A stretch of DNA of 64,000 bases, taken from contig MENK01000003.1 in NCBI GenBank assembly GCA_001768235.1, positions 1 to 64,000 on the forward strand. Direction: 5' to 3'. The notes below the pieces were generated by a model. It had not been told where the DNA came from, searched no databases, and saw only the letters and a program-made list of their open reading frames with translations. Made by a program: the position numbers and the translations under genes. Of the stretch, positions 19,701-28,242 are shown in pieces. Positions within the stretch are counted from its first letter, which is position 1. Every line of letters begins with the position of its first letter. The DNA comes from Bacteroidetes bacterium GWB2_32_14. GTDB lineage: Bacteria; Bacteroidota; Bacteroidia; Bacteroidales; UBA12077.

Positions 19701-20968
19701 TTATTAATAATACCATCGTTACCATCGAGATAGCAAGGTACAAAAAACAACTTTACTTTATCGGTTTCGTTATTGTTGATACCAAGCTCCTTAGCACGTT
19801 TGAGAATTGGATCGTAATCGGGATCAAGCAAATAGTGTGTTATGTGCTTATTGCTTAATACAATAATATTTTCGCTGTCCTTGTCCATAAGGTTATGAAA
19901 GACATCTTTTCGCGGGCCATGATGGCCTGCAGGAACCATAATAAAAGCAAGGATATTTTTTTTCAGTTTTTCGTCTTTGTTTAAAATGCCTAAAGCTTCA
20001 ATAAAAACATCAATTCCCTTGTTTTTAAACTCGTACCTTCCTCCCATTCCAATAAAAATGCTATCTTTAGGAACTTCGCATGTTAAAAGGGCTTCGGCTA
20101 CTTCGTAAAATTTTATCCTGGCTTCCACCCTTTCGAGTTTAAACTCGTCACCTATAGGAACAAAGCTGTTTTCAAAACCATTTGGAGTAACCATGTCCAC
20201 TTTTTTGGAAAGAAATGCTGCACATTCTTTTGAAGTAATGTCGCTAACTGTTGTAAAACAATCGGCATTAGCTGCTGATAACTTCTCGAGCGATTGTTTT
20301 GACACTACATTAAATTCGAGTGCTTTAATATCGGGATTATATTTTTCGATATTATCATAGAGAGGGTATCCATTCCCGGCAATAGATCTTCCAAGTACCG
20401 TGGCATGAGTGGTAAACACTGTAGCAACTTGTGGTAAAGCATAATCTAAATACAATAAGCCTGTACCAGTCATCCATTCGTGAAAATGAGCAACAATTTT
20501 ATGGCCACGGCTTAAATAAAAACGGGTATAACTCTCGATAACCTTACCTGCTGCATAACCAAATAACGCAGGTTCAATATAATCCCACTGGCCGGCTAAT
20601 GAATCCAGCTTGTATTTCTCCCAAAAAATCTTAAAGATTTCATCTTTTTGCGAGATAAATGTTGAAAAATCTACCAATACTGCAATCGGGTTACCAATAA
20701 TATTCCATCGTCCAACTTTAATTCTTAACCCTTCGCTTGCCGATCTTTCTCTCCATGATTTAAGCATTTGCTTGTCTTCAATAAATTCAGGATGTTCAGA
20801 AGTATGACGTAAAATATCGGGACCGATAAATATGTGATTATTTTTGAGAACTTTTGAAAGTGTAATGGCTTTGGTTGAAATAACGGTATGTATTCCGCCT
20901 ACTTTATTGCATACCTCCCAGCTAACTTCAAAAAGATAATCAGGGACATTTGTAATTTCATTCTGCAT
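16712..20968 (-). CDS. GT3 glycogen synthase fused to GT35 alpha-glucan phosphorylase
   Basis: A 1418-residue bifunctional protein. Residues 1 to about 560 form a GT3 glycogen synthase of the eukaryote-like type, with VGGIHTVISTKA near 24, HFHEWMTG near 162, FTTHATVLGR near 187 and FPSYYEPWGYTPLES near 440. From about 580 comes a DUF3417-type domain (YWWCWNHDA), then a GT35 phosphorylase from about 668 (SMEFGIHSSLKIYSGGLGIL). Its pyridoxal-phosphate lysine sits in GTSGMKA (about 1173). A beta-rich tail closes the protein. The synthase adds glucose from a nucleotide sugar to glycogen; the phosphorylase removes it as glucose-1-phosphate. Both active-site motif sets look intact. It is the last gene of the glycogen operon, 8 nt after the GH57 gene. 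Confidence 0.9.
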   Translation of the reverse strand: MQNEITNVPDYLFEVSWEVCNKVGGIHTVISTKAITLSKVLKNNHIFIGPDILRHTSEHPEFIEDKQMLKSWRERSASEGLRIKVGRWNIIGNPIAVLVDFSTFISQKDEIFKIFWEKYKLDSLAGQWDYIEPALFGYAAGKVIESYTRFYLSRGHKIVAHFHEWMTGTGLLYLDYALPQVATVFTTHATVLGRSIAGNGYPLYDNIEKYNPDIKALEFNVVSKQSLEKLSAANADCFTTVSDITSKECAAFLSKKVDMVTPNGFENSFVPIGDEFKLERVEARIKFYEVAEALLTCEVPKDSIFIGMGGRYEFKNKGIDVFIEALGILNKDEKLKKNILAFIMVPAGHHGPRKDVFHNLMDKDSENIIVLSNKHITHYLLDPDYDPILKRAKELGINNNETDKVKLFFVPCYLDGNDGIINKTYYQMLIGLDLTVFPSYYEPWGYTPLESLAFEVPTITTSLAGFGLWVKNNYKDIHPGIGIIERTDTNDVFVIENLSKQIKSFTEIDTQQRDGIKQNAVDVSKIALWENLISYYYKAFHIALSKVDERIDKLLDQDRQEQLPYIEQIVAVNKPTWIRLMIQKNIPKKLEALDQISRNYWWCWNHDAIQLFESIDPALWKESGYNAFLFLEKISFRKYQELEKDDNFLNNLNSVYEHFQHYISKKEKQTGPRVAYFSMEFGIHSSLKIYSGGLGILAGDYLKEASDKNTDITGIGLLYRYGYFSQQISSTGMQIAEYEPQDFSKIPAIPVRDDNGNWLTITVVFPGRNLYARIWKIQIGRNNLYLLDTDFEDNLPEDRSITHHLYGGNLENRLKQELLLGVGGIRALKALGINPDVFHCNEGHAAFIGIERINSLIKNEKLSFTESLEVVRSTSLFTTHTPVPAGHDAFPENLLRTYIAHYPDRLKISWDQFIDLGKINFNNPNEKFSMSFLAANMSQEVNGVSMLHGKVSRDIFKNLWPGYFPDELHIGYVTNGVHFPTWASAGWEILCHMEPGKEFADHEYTKDCWDKVYDVADSKIWELRQQQKKNLINFLRTRLLEPETMKYDNPKQIIEIRENLRENVLTIGFARRFATYKRAYLLFRNIERLSKIVNNPDKPIQFIFAGKAHPNDTAGQEMIKRIVEVSKQPEFIGKVIFLQNYDMELARNMVQGVDIWLNNPTRPMEASGTSGMKAVMNGVLHFSVLDGWWVEGYSPDAGWALPEEQTYGNNDYQDELDAETIYNIIENEIVPAYYQRNKSGLPEKWVGFIKNSIAKVASNFTTHRMLTEYENKFYYKLAERGKKMMADDFQMAKDIAAWKKKVSRCWESLEILSIKQFDVSKEPIVIGKKYSATVEIKLNGLSPDDIGVELVVAEPVDSERVSIKHTQDFEIMNIENSLVTYSLDITPTEPGVFDAGIRVYAKNPNLPHRQDFCLVKWL

Positions 20969-20976
20969 AACTGGTG

Positions 20977-22437
20977 TTATTTAAGGTTCTTATGATTAAT
21001 TGATTTCTTTTGTTTGTTTTTATCAGCAATTTTACTTTTTACACTTTTTGTTTTACCTGATTTTTCAATTTTTACCATTTTTGATTTTTCAGTTGATTTA
21101 GCAAGTACTTTTTTCTTAATAGCCTTTGGTTTTATCTTTTTATTGATAGTCTTTGATTCGGTAATATTTTTTAACTCGGCAATTTTTTGTTCATACTCGA
21201 TAATCATTTTTTTGATTTCAATTGGCAATAAAGTTTTAAGATCATTTCTGGTTATCTCTTCGTCTATCCTGAGCATGAAATCGCTTAAAATATTCATAAA
21301 ATTTATAAATGCATCGTAGGGAGTATCATAAGGATTAAAATATTTATGAACATCGCCATCGGAAAACCACTTGGTACACATGTAATAAAAGTGGTCGCTT
21401 GTTTGAAGGTATTTCCAATCACGAATCAGGTTTTCATCATTCACCAATTTTATTTTTTCCCTGATCGCGTATAATTTATCAAAAGCATCATCCTGCAAGT
21501 CGTTTCCAAGCCATGCAGTAAGATCTCGTTCTTCGTCTGCCCACGAAATAGGGTGTTGAACATGCATCGGTGCTATTGGCTGATGTTTTTCGGCTGCTTC
21601 GGAAGGTGTTAAAAATTCAAAGTCAGAATTAGAAAATACTCTTCGTGGCAAATGACGCATAAATTCAAATATGCCTGTTTCTTCCCATTGGTGCTCACCA
21701 AAAGTTTCATAATCCATAAACAGGTTAATTATTTCTTCTTTTGAATCAATACTATTTAACCAATTTACATATTTTTCGGTTGTTAAGGGCCATTCATCCC
21801 AGGCCCTGTTCGAGAAACGAAAAGCAATATCATCGCTCAGTTTAAAATTCTTTAATAACAATTTTAATTTGGGATTTATTGCATTGGTATATACATAATT
21901 AGGGCTTTTCCATCCTAAAATATGTTTGGCTCCTTCGCAAAGAATTGCTTTATATCCCATTTCGGAAACCATCTCGCCAATTTTATCAGAATAAATCAAC
22001 TCGGTATTACGAAAAACAGTTGGTGTTTGATTAAAATGCTGTTTAATTTTAGCTCCATGCAAAGCAACCTGGTTTTCAAATTCTTCCCTGCTTTTTAACG
22101 ATGATAATGAATGTGAATATGTTTCGGCAAGAAACTCAACACAACCGGTTTCGGCAAGTCTTTTAAAACTATCTAAAACATCGGGAGCATATATTTCGAA
22201 CTGATCAATTGCAGTGCCCGATATGGAGTAGCTGATTTTAAATTTGCACCCATACTCTTTAATTAAATCGAGAAATAACTGGTTTGTAGGCAAATAACAT
22301 TTATCGGCTACTTTTCTCATAATTGTCCGGTTTGCATAATCGTCGAAATAATTATGGCGTGCACCAATATCAAAAAACCTGTACCTGCGTAACCTGAAAG
22401 GTTGATGAACCTGAAAATAAAAACAAATGGTTTTCAT
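20977..22437 (-). CDS. GH57 alpha-amylase/glucanotransferase family enzyme
   Basis: A 486-residue cytoplasmic glycoside hydrolase of family 57 with no signal peptide. Family motifs are HQP at residues 12-14 (FYFQVHQPFRLRRY), FRNTELIYS near 141 with its conserved glutamate, and FMDYETFGEHQW near 239 with the aspartate expected as acid/base. The enzyme acts on alpha-1,4-glucan as an amylase or glucanotransferase; sequence does not decide between them. The last 70 or so residues are an unusual lysine-rich, low-complexity tail outside the catalytic domain, possibly a flexible charged tether to glycogen or partner proteins. It lies in the glycogen operon between the GT4 and GT3-GT35 genes. Confidence 0.88.
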   Translation of the reverse strand: MKTICFYFQVHQPFRLRRYRFFDIGARHNYFDDYANRTIMRKVADKCYLPTNQLFLDLIKEYGCKFKISYSISGTAIDQFEIYAPDVLDSFKRLAETGCVEFLAETYSHSLSSLKSREEFENQVALHGAKIKQHFNQTPTVFRNTELIYSDKIGEMVSEMGYKAILCEGAKHILGWKSPNYVYTNAINPKLKLLLKNFKLSDDIAFRFSNRAWDEWPLTTEKYVNWLNSIDSKEEIINLFMDYETFGEHQWEETGIFEFMRHLPRRVFSNSDFEFLTPSEAAEKHQPIAPMHVQHPISWADEERDLTAWLGNDLQDDAFDKLYAIREKIKLVNDENLIRDWKYLQTSDHFYYMCTKWFSDGDVHKYFNPYDTPYDAFINFMNILSDFMLRIDEEITRNDLKTLLPIEIKKMIIEYEQKIAELKNITESKTINKKIKPKAIKKKVLAKSTEKSKMVKIEKSGKTKSVKSKIADKNKQKKSINHKNLK

Positions 22438-22454
22438 ATATTTTTTATTTTTTA

Positions 22455-23738
22455 CTATGCATTAAACGAATTGTAAATTTCTTTAACCTGTAATGCAGCA
22501 TTTTCCCATTTCAAGTGCAATACTTCTTCTTGTCCCATGCGTCTGAAAAAACGGGACAAAGCATCATAATGAATAATTCCATGAATTGCATCGGCCATTG
22601 CATCAATATCCCAGAAATCAACTTTAATCGCATGTTTTAGTACTTCCGCAACACCCGATTGTTTTGAAATAATAACCGGAACATTGGCTCTCATGGCTTC
22701 GAGTGGTGAAATCCCAAAAGGTTCAGATACTGATGGCATTACGTACAAATCGCTTTGCATAAACATTCTGTTAACATCATCCCCTTTTAAAAAGCCTGTA
22801 AAATGGAACTTCTCACTTATCCTGAGTTCGGCCACACGCCGCACCATGCGATTGAGCATGTCGCCACTGCCAGCCATCACAAAACGAACATTTTTATATT
22901 TTGATAATACCCTGTTTGCTGCTTCAACAAAATAATCAGGCCCTTTCTGAAAGGTCACACGGCCTAAAAATGTAACTACTTTTTCTGGTACAGATTTATG
23001 CCATTCATGCTGATTAAAATCTTTATCGAACTCAACGGCATTATGCACTGTAAAAACTTTTGATTCATTTATTCCATAACGATGAATAACAATATTGCGG
23101 GTATAATTGCTTACACAGATTACTCTGTCGGCAGTCATCATTCCCTTACGTTCGATATCGAAAACATTCTGGTTGATATTTTCGCCGGATCGATCAAACT
23201 CTGTGGCATGAACATGAATTACAAGAGGCTTTCCTGAAACCGATTTTGCTGCAATACCTGCAGGATAAGTAAGCCAATCATGTGCATGTACAATATCGAA
23301 ATTATTCTTAGAAGCAAGTATTGATGCTATAACAGCATATCGCGATACTTCTTCCATTAAATCTTTTCCGTATTTACCGGAAAACTGGTAATGTGTCCTG
23401 AAAATCGAATGTTGAATATCCGTTTTATCGTGTAAATTCTGAGAAACGATTTTTGTAAATTCTTCAGGCGAAACATAAGGAATAAGATTCGAACCTATTT
23501 CCATCATGGTAATTCGTTTCCAAAAATCTTCAATTAGCAATGAATCCCTGTTTACTTCAATATCGGAAGCACTAAGAATACGGGCAACATTGTAATCTTC
23601 GTCGCCATAAGCTTTTGGGACAACAAAAGATACTTCCACCCCATTTTTGGCTAATCCTTTAACAAGTCCATAGCATGCAGTACCTAAACCACCTGTTATA
23701 TGGGGAGGAAACTCCCATCCAAACATGAGTATTCTCAT
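22455..23738 (-). CDS. GT4/GT5-like glycogen (alpha-glucan) synthase
   Basis: A 427-residue retaining glycosyltransferase with a GT-B fold. The N-terminus (MFGWEFPPHITGGLGTACYGL) resembles starch/glycogen synthases, with the nucleotide-sugar-binding GGLG. HAHDWLTYPAG near residue 150 and SEPFGISPLEAMRANVPVI near 338 mark the two halves of the active site. In Bacteroidota such proteins sit in glycogen operons and are thought to elongate or initiate alpha-glucan; the donor (ADP- or UDP-glucose) cannot be read here. The operon thus contains two different synthase types, GT4-like and GT3. The gene lies 17 nt upstream of the GH57 gene. Confidence 0.83.
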   Translation of the reverse strand: MRILMFGWEFPPHITGGLGTACYGLVKGLAKNGVEVSFVVPKAYGDEDYNVARILSASDIEVNRDSLLIEDFWKRITMMEIGSNLIPYVSPEEFTKIVSQNLHDKTDIQHSIFRTHYQFSGKYGKDLMEEVSRYAVIASILASKNNFDIVHAHDWLTYPAGIAAKSVSGKPLVIHVHATEFDRSGENINQNVFDIERKGMMTADRVICVSNYTRNIVIHRYGINESKVFTVHNAVEFDKDFNQHEWHKSVPEKVVTFLGRVTFQKGPDYFVEAANRVLSKYKNVRFVMAGSGDMLNRMVRRVAELRISEKFHFTGFLKGDDVNRMFMQSDLYVMPSVSEPFGISPLEAMRANVPVIISKQSGVAEVLKHAIKVDFWDIDAMADAIHGIIHYDALSRFFRRMGQEEVLHLKWENAALQVKEIYNSFNA

Positions 23739-23819
23739 TCGATTAAGAAATTAATTTTTTACTTAAAAATCTGAATTAAAAAGAAACTGTTGGCTTAATA
23801 AAAGATAATCTAAACAGAA

Positions 23820-24017
23820 TTACTTTTTACTCAGAAGCTCTTTTTCCGCTTTAATCCAGTTTTCAAGATCAGTTCCCTGGTAACCACTTTCAACATATAT
23901 TTCATAAGCCCTGGCCTGAATCTCTTCATCAGTAGGTTTACTTTTTTTGGGGGTTGAAACTGTTTTTTTCCCTGTTGCTGTCTTTGTTACAGTTCTTTTT
24001 GTTGCTTTTGTTTCCAT
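23820..24017 (-). CDS. Small DUF2934 family protein
   Basis: A 65-residue protein. The first 25 residues are a basic, threonine- and lysine-rich tail. The rest (EEIQARAYEIYVESGYQG, then DLENWIKAEKEL) is the DUF2934 helical motif. The function of this family is not known. It starts 15 nt after the debranching-enzyme stop and lies within the glycogen operon, which suggests a role linked to glycogen or to a protein of that pathway. The similarity of its lysine-rich tail to that of the GH57 enzyme may only reflect simple composition. Confidence 0.75.
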   Translation of the reverse strand: METKATKRTVTKTATGKKTVSTPKKSKPTDEEIQARAYEIYVESGYQGTDLENWIKAEKELLSKK

Positions 24018-24032
24018 AATTCTACGATTTAA

Positions 24033-25988
24033 TTACTTTAAACCTTTAATTTCTTTAATTCTGCAATATATTCGTAATACTTCGGCTACGCTCCATGCTT
24101 GTGAAATAGCTCCCCTGTTACGTTGTGGAGGATCTCCATCGAAAATCTCCGAAATTGAAGATAATCCGTATTTTGTCATATCTTCTTTAAAACTAGTTAC
24201 AATATTTTCTGCCTGAGGAATAGCTTCTTTTCCATAGATTTTGAATATTGCATCAACATAATGCCCCAAGAGCCATGGCCATACAGTTCCCTGATGATAC
24301 GCACTATCACGTTCGGCCTGGTTTCCCTCATAACGGCCATGATATTTCGGGTTACCGGGTGATAATGTTCTCAATCCTTTGGGAGTTAAAAGTTCTTTTT
24401 CTACAACCCTTATTACACCTTGCATCTGCGGCTCGGTTAAAGGGCTATATGGTAATGAAACTGCAAAAATCTGATTTGGACGAACCGAGTTGTCCGAGAA
24501 TTCATAATCAACCAGATCATACAAATATTGTTTTTCTTCGTACCAGAATACATCAGAGAAAGACTTTCTGGTCAGGCCGGGAATGTTTCCCCATTCTTTA
24601 ACAAATTTTGAATCGTTAAATTGCTTTGCAAGGTCAAGAGTATAACACACGGCATTGTACCACAGAGCATTTATTTCCACAGCATAACCTGCACGAGGAG
24701 TAACCGGTTTTCCTTCAACCACTGCATCCATCCATGTTAAGGCTCTTCCCTTTTCACCTTGCCAGATTAACCCGTTGTTGTGCATTTTTATATTAAACTC
24801 AAGCCCCTTGCGATAGTTATCGAGTATCTGTTTCATTTTTTTCCCATAGTCGTGCCAAATGATATTATTATCGTTAATCGCTTTTGCATACATCTGAACA
24901 GACCAGAAAAACCAGAGGGGAGCATCAACTGAATTAAACGCGGCATTACTATTTTTTCCAATATTTGGAAATAACCCGCCTTTTAGCTCATGAATCATTG
25001 TATCGAGTACATTCTTGCACGATTTAATATCTCCGGTACACAAAGTTAAGCCCGGTAAAGAAATAAATGTATCTCTTCCCCATCGTCCAAACCACGGGTA
25101 TCCTGCAATAATTTCGGTAGTTTTTTCACGTTCCACAAGAAATTGACTGGCCGAATTTTTCAGGCAATTTTCAAAACTATCCTTAGGCGGGCGCCGCTTT
25201 AATTCGGTTTCAAATTTCCGATTTAGCCCTGTTGGTGTAGCTTCTGATGTTGATGCAGAAAAAATTATAGTCTCTCCTTTTTTAATGGGTATTTCAAAAA
25301 AACCAGGTACAAATAAATCTTCCTGGTATTCATACCCGCGGTTCAGTTCTTCGAGATATTCAATATTGTAATACCAATCGGGTGAAGCAATAAATTCATT
25401 CTTTTTATTTAGTTGCATGTACAAGTATGGAAAACCGGGATAAAGCTTTGATTTAATCCCGTTTTTAACATTCTTATATTTTATATCTGCATACATATTT
25501 GCTTTCGATAATTTATGTAAATTTCGAAATGCTAAAAAAGGTTTAATGCGCAGACGCGTAGGTGAATGAGCATCTTTAAGGGTATAACGAATCATAAACT
25601 GCTCTTCGTTATGAACAAAAAGGAGTTCTTTTTCCAATACAACACCCCCTACTTTATATGTTAACTTGGGAGTTTGATCGTATTGAAAATCTGTTATATA
25701 TTTGTGCCCTCGTGGTTCGTACACCCCTATTCCCGGGAATTTATGAATACCTAAATTAAACGATTTTCCATGCTGTATAACTGTTTCATCAACTGAAGAA
25801 AGTAAAACATGGTTTTCATCGTCGAATTCTTTAATGGGTAAAACCATTAATCCGTGATATTTTCTTGTATTACATAAGATTATTGAGGTGCTAAAGTAAC
25901 CTCCTGCCCTGTTTGTGCTTAATATTTCTTTTTTTAACGAGTATTCAAGGTTAATAATTTCATCTTTATTCAAGTCAAGATAAGCCAT
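24033..25988 (-). CDS. Glycogen debranching enzyme (amylo-alpha-1,6-glucosidase)
   Basis: A 651-residue cytoplasmic enzyme of the GH133-type amylo-1,6-glucosidase family, which hydrolyses the single alpha-1,6-linked glucose left at branch points. The N-terminal domain (about 1-260) starts with LSTNRAGGYFSTSIILCNTRKYHGLMV, typical of bacterial members (GGY.S.T...N.R.YHGLL). The catalytic (alpha/alpha)6 domain holds GYPWFGRWGRDTFISLPGL near 292 and AYHQGTVWPWLLGHY near 560. Length is normal for the bacterial family. It is the first gene of the minus-strand glycogen operon, so its upstream region should carry the operon promoter. Confidence 0.92.
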   Translation of the reverse strand: MAYLDLNKDEIINLEYSLKKEILSTNRAGGYFSTSIILCNTRKYHGLMVLPIKEFDDENHVLLSSVDETVIQHGKSFNLGIHKFPGIGVYEPRGHKYITDFQYDQTPKLTYKVGGVVLEKELLFVHNEEQFMIRYTLKDAHSPTRLRIKPFLAFRNLHKLSKANMYADIKYKNVKNGIKSKLYPGFPYLYMQLNKKNEFIASPDWYYNIEYLEELNRGYEYQEDLFVPGFFEIPIKKGETIIFSASTSEATPTGLNRKFETELKRRPPKDSFENCLKNSASQFLVEREKTTEIIAGYPWFGRWGRDTFISLPGLTLCTGDIKSCKNVLDTMIHELKGGLFPNIGKNSNAAFNSVDAPLWFFWSVQMYAKAINDNNIIWHDYGKKMKQILDNYRKGLEFNIKMHNNGLIWQGEKGRALTWMDAVVEGKPVTPRAGYAVEINALWYNAVCYTLDLAKQFNDSKFVKEWGNIPGLTRKSFSDVFWYEEKQYLYDLVDYEFSDNSVRPNQIFAVSLPYSPLTEPQMQGVIRVVEKELLTPKGLRTLSPGNPKYHGRYEGNQAERDSAYHQGTVWPWLLGHYVDAIFKIYGKEAIPQAENIVTSFKEDMTKYGLSSISEIFDGDPPQRNRGAISQAWSVAEVLRIYCRIKEIKGLK

Positions 25989-26350
25989 ACGGGTACTTTT
26001 TAGAACGTATTTAATGTATTTAATTTATTTACTATTCAGGTCTTCTATTGCAACCTGTATTTCAGAGTAAGAAATAACGGGTTGATATAAAAACTTACCC
26101 GTTATCAAGTAAACAAGATATTACTTTTTGTATTTCTTTGTTTTAACTATAAATTAAATCAATATTAACAATAAAGCAAAAAAGCAGAGTCAGAGTATTT
26201 AAAATTGAAATCAATAATTAACAACGCTTAAAAAACTATAATATCACACTAAATTAGAGGTTTTTAAAATCAGAATCAACTTAAAAACTAAAATTTTTGC
26301 TTACAAACCAAAACTAAAAAAGGAAAGTATTGTTTACACACTAAAAAGTC
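25989..26350. other. Divergent intergenic region (362 nt), glycogen operon / msrB
   Basis: An AT-rich gap with no credible gene. Its clearest element is a 9-bp perfect inverted repeat ATAACGGGT / ACCCGTTAT at 26074-26082 and 26097-26105 with a 14-nt loop, close upstream of the debranching-enzyme start. It could be an operator or a 5'-leader hairpin of the glycogen operon. No clean TAnnTTTG element was found on either strand. Confidence 0.4.
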
Positions 26351-26788
26351 ATGTATAAATTTATATTGATAATCATTTTTTGTTTCGTTTCAATGAATTC
26401 AAAATCACAAGATACCATGCAATACAAGCAATTAACACCAGATGAAGAAAGGGTAATCCTTTACAAAGGAACAGAAATGCCTTATACAGGGGAGTATTTA
26501 AATAATAAATCGAATGGTATTTATACCTGTAAACGTTGTGGGGCAGAATTGTACCGATCGGGTGATAAGTTTAACTCGCATTGTGGCTGGCCCAGTTTTG
26601 ATGATGAAATCAAGGGTGCTGTAAAACGAATACCTGATGCTGATGGAAAAAGAACGGAAATTGTTTGTGCCAAATGTGATGCCCACCTGGGGCATGTTTT
26701 TATTGGCGAAGGGTTTACTCCCAAAAACACAAGACATTGCGTGAATTCTATTTCTTTAAAATTTCAACCCGAACAAAAAAGTAGATGA
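26351..26788 (+). CDS. msrB: Exported methionine-R-sulfoxide reductase MsrB
   Basis: A 145-residue protein: an N-terminal signal peptide (hydrophobic residues 3-15, cleavage near NSKSQ) followed by a complete SelR/MsrB domain. It reduces the R form of methionine sulfoxide in proteins, here in the periplasm or outside. The zinc-binding pairs are Cys60/Cys63 (CKRC) and Cys106/Cys109 (CAKC). The catalytic cysteine is Cys130 in RHCVNSISL. Cys78 in HCGWPSF is a possible resolving cysteine. The gene stands alone, upstream of the LVIVD group and divergent from the glycogen operon. Confidence 0.93.
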   Translation: MYKFILIIIFCFVSMNSKSQDTMQYKQLTPDEERVILYKGTEMPYTGEYLNNKSNGIYTCKRCGAELYRSGDKFNSHCGWPSFDDEIKGAVKRIPDADGKRTEIVCAKCDAHLGHVFIGEGFTPKNTRHCVNSISLKFQPEQKSR

Positions 26789-26956
26789 AGGTTTTATCCG
26801 CTTAACAGTCTATAATAAAGTTTTTATACCTTCCAAAATTTTTTAATTGAACAGTTTTTCCTAACTTAGATTTCGTTTAGTTTTTTTATTTAAAATCTTT
26901 ACGCAACGGAATATTTCAATTCTTCATCAATAGAATAAACTTTAACCAAATGAATT

Positions 26957-27463
26957 ATGAGAAAAATAATTTATTTAATTCTTTTGAGTTTCCCCCTGTT
27001 TATAGGAAGTTCAAATGAATTCGACAATCCTTCGGACTATTTTCCGGTATTAATGGAACGAAGCGAGCTTGAAAAAAGCGTATTTTACCGAACTCCTCAG
27101 GATATTGTTAATCCCGGTAAAATTTATTATAAAGACAATACAATTTATCTCGTTGAAAAATATAAGGGAGTTCATGTCATTGACAATACAAATCCTTCGA
27201 ATCCGCAAAACAATGCATTTATTAACATTCCCGGATGTATTGATATAGCGATTAAAAACAACAGTTTAATGGCCGATAATGCCATTGATTTGGTTTCTGT
27301 CGATTTGTCGGAAGGTGTTGAAAATATTAACGTAACAAAACGAGTTATGAATATTTTCCCTGAAAGCACACCTCCCGATTTAGATTATATTCCATATATG
27401 TTCAATCATAGCAATAGGCCGGAAAACACCATTATTGTTGGATGGGAAAAAAATAATTTATAA
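26957..27463 (+). CDS. Exported LVIVD-repeat-like protein
   Basis: A 168-residue protein with an N-terminal signal segment (MRKIIYLILLSFPLFIGSS). The middle resembles LVIVD-type beta-propeller blades: NTIYLVEKYKGVHVIDNTNPSNP and a following blade around IAIKNNSLMADNAIDLVSVDLS. It is too short for a full propeller, so it may assemble with the next protein, which contains the same kind of blade. The C-terminus ends cleanly (GWEKNNL) and there is no sign of a frameshift joining it to the next gene. It is the first of four closely spaced plus-strand genes (two propeller-like, two barrel-like). Function unknown. Confidence 0.65.
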   Translation: MRKIIYLILLSFPLFIGSSNEFDNPSDYFPVLMERSELEKSVFYRTPQDIVNPGKIYYKDNTIYLVEKYKGVHVIDNTNPSNPQNNAFINIPGCIDIAIKNNSLMADNAIDLVSVDLSEGVENINVTKRVMNIFPESTPPDLDYIPYMFNHSNRPENTIIVGWEKNNL

Positions 27464-27485
27464 AACAGGATGAATATTAATACAG

Positions 27486-28238
27486 ATGAAACCAATAAAA
27501 ATTTTCAGCATATTTTTTTCGTTAATCCTGATTCTGGGTTGCGAAAGTTCTGACATTGGCACTACTACTGATGATTCAAGTGATACCGGTACTGCAGGTT
27601 CTCTTGCACGGTTTACTATTGCGGGCAACTATTTATACACCGTTGAATTACAACAACTAAAAATTTTCAATATCAGCGACGAAAAACAACCGGCATTTAT
27701 TAAACAAATATACCCGGGCTTCGATATTGAAACCATTTTTTCAAAAGATGATTATCTTTTCCTGGGATCACGTTGGGGAGTTTATATTTTCGATATTTCT
27801 AATCCTGAATCGCCTGAAGAAATCTCAATTTATAGTCATATTTATAGCTGCGATCCTGTTGTTGTTTCTGGAAATTATGCCTATTCAACACTAAACTCTT
27901 CGGGTTCTTGTGGAAGAGGTTTAAACCAGCTCGATGTTATTGATATTTCAGATATTGAAAATCCAACCCAGGTTGCAGAAATTGAAATGGAAAGCCCAAA
28001 AGGCCTTGGTGTTTCGGGAAATTTGCTATTTGTTTGTGATAATGGAATTAAAGTGTATAACATTTCAAATCCTGAATCACCTCAATATATTAAAAAAGAA
28101 GCTGTTGACGCATACGATGTTATCCCTGTTGGCAATTTATTGCTGGTTGCAGCAGAATCGGGCCTTTACGAGTATGAGTTTGATGCTAACGGCAATTTAA
28201 CTTTTGTAAGTACATTATACACCATAACTAAAAAATAA
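27486..28238 (+). CDS. LVIVD-repeat lipoprotein
   Basis: A 250-residue lipoprotein with a lipobox (LILILGC, Cys near residue 19). Repeated blades of the LVIVD type follow: LQQLKIFNISDEKQPAF, WGVYIFDISNPESPEEI, NQLDVIDISDIENPTQV and NGIKVYNISNPESPQYI. These repeats build beta-propellers, often found in secreted or surface proteins; no enzymatic residues are apparent. It follows the previous gene by 22 nt and is 4 nt from the next, so it is probably in one operon with two putative outer-membrane barrels. A surface-exposed binding role is a reasonable guess. Confidence 0.75.
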   Translation: MKPIKIFSIFFSLILILGCESSDIGTTTDDSSDTGTAGSLARFTIAGNYLYTVELQQLKIFNISDEKQPAFIKQIYPGFDIETIFSKDDYLFLGSRWGVYIFDISNPESPEEISIYSHIYSCDPVVVSGNYAYSTLNSSGSCGRGLNQLDVIDISDIENPTQVAEIEMESPKGLGVSGNLLFVCDNGIKVYNISNPESPQYIKKEAVDAYDVIPVGNLLLVAAESGLYEYEFDANGNLTFVSTLYTITKK

Positions 28239-28242
28239 ACAG

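Noticed and set aside
26957-28238. The two LVIVD-type genes as one gene split by a frameshift.
   Set aside because: The second has its own complete signal peptide and lipobox, and there is a stop and 22-nt gap between them.
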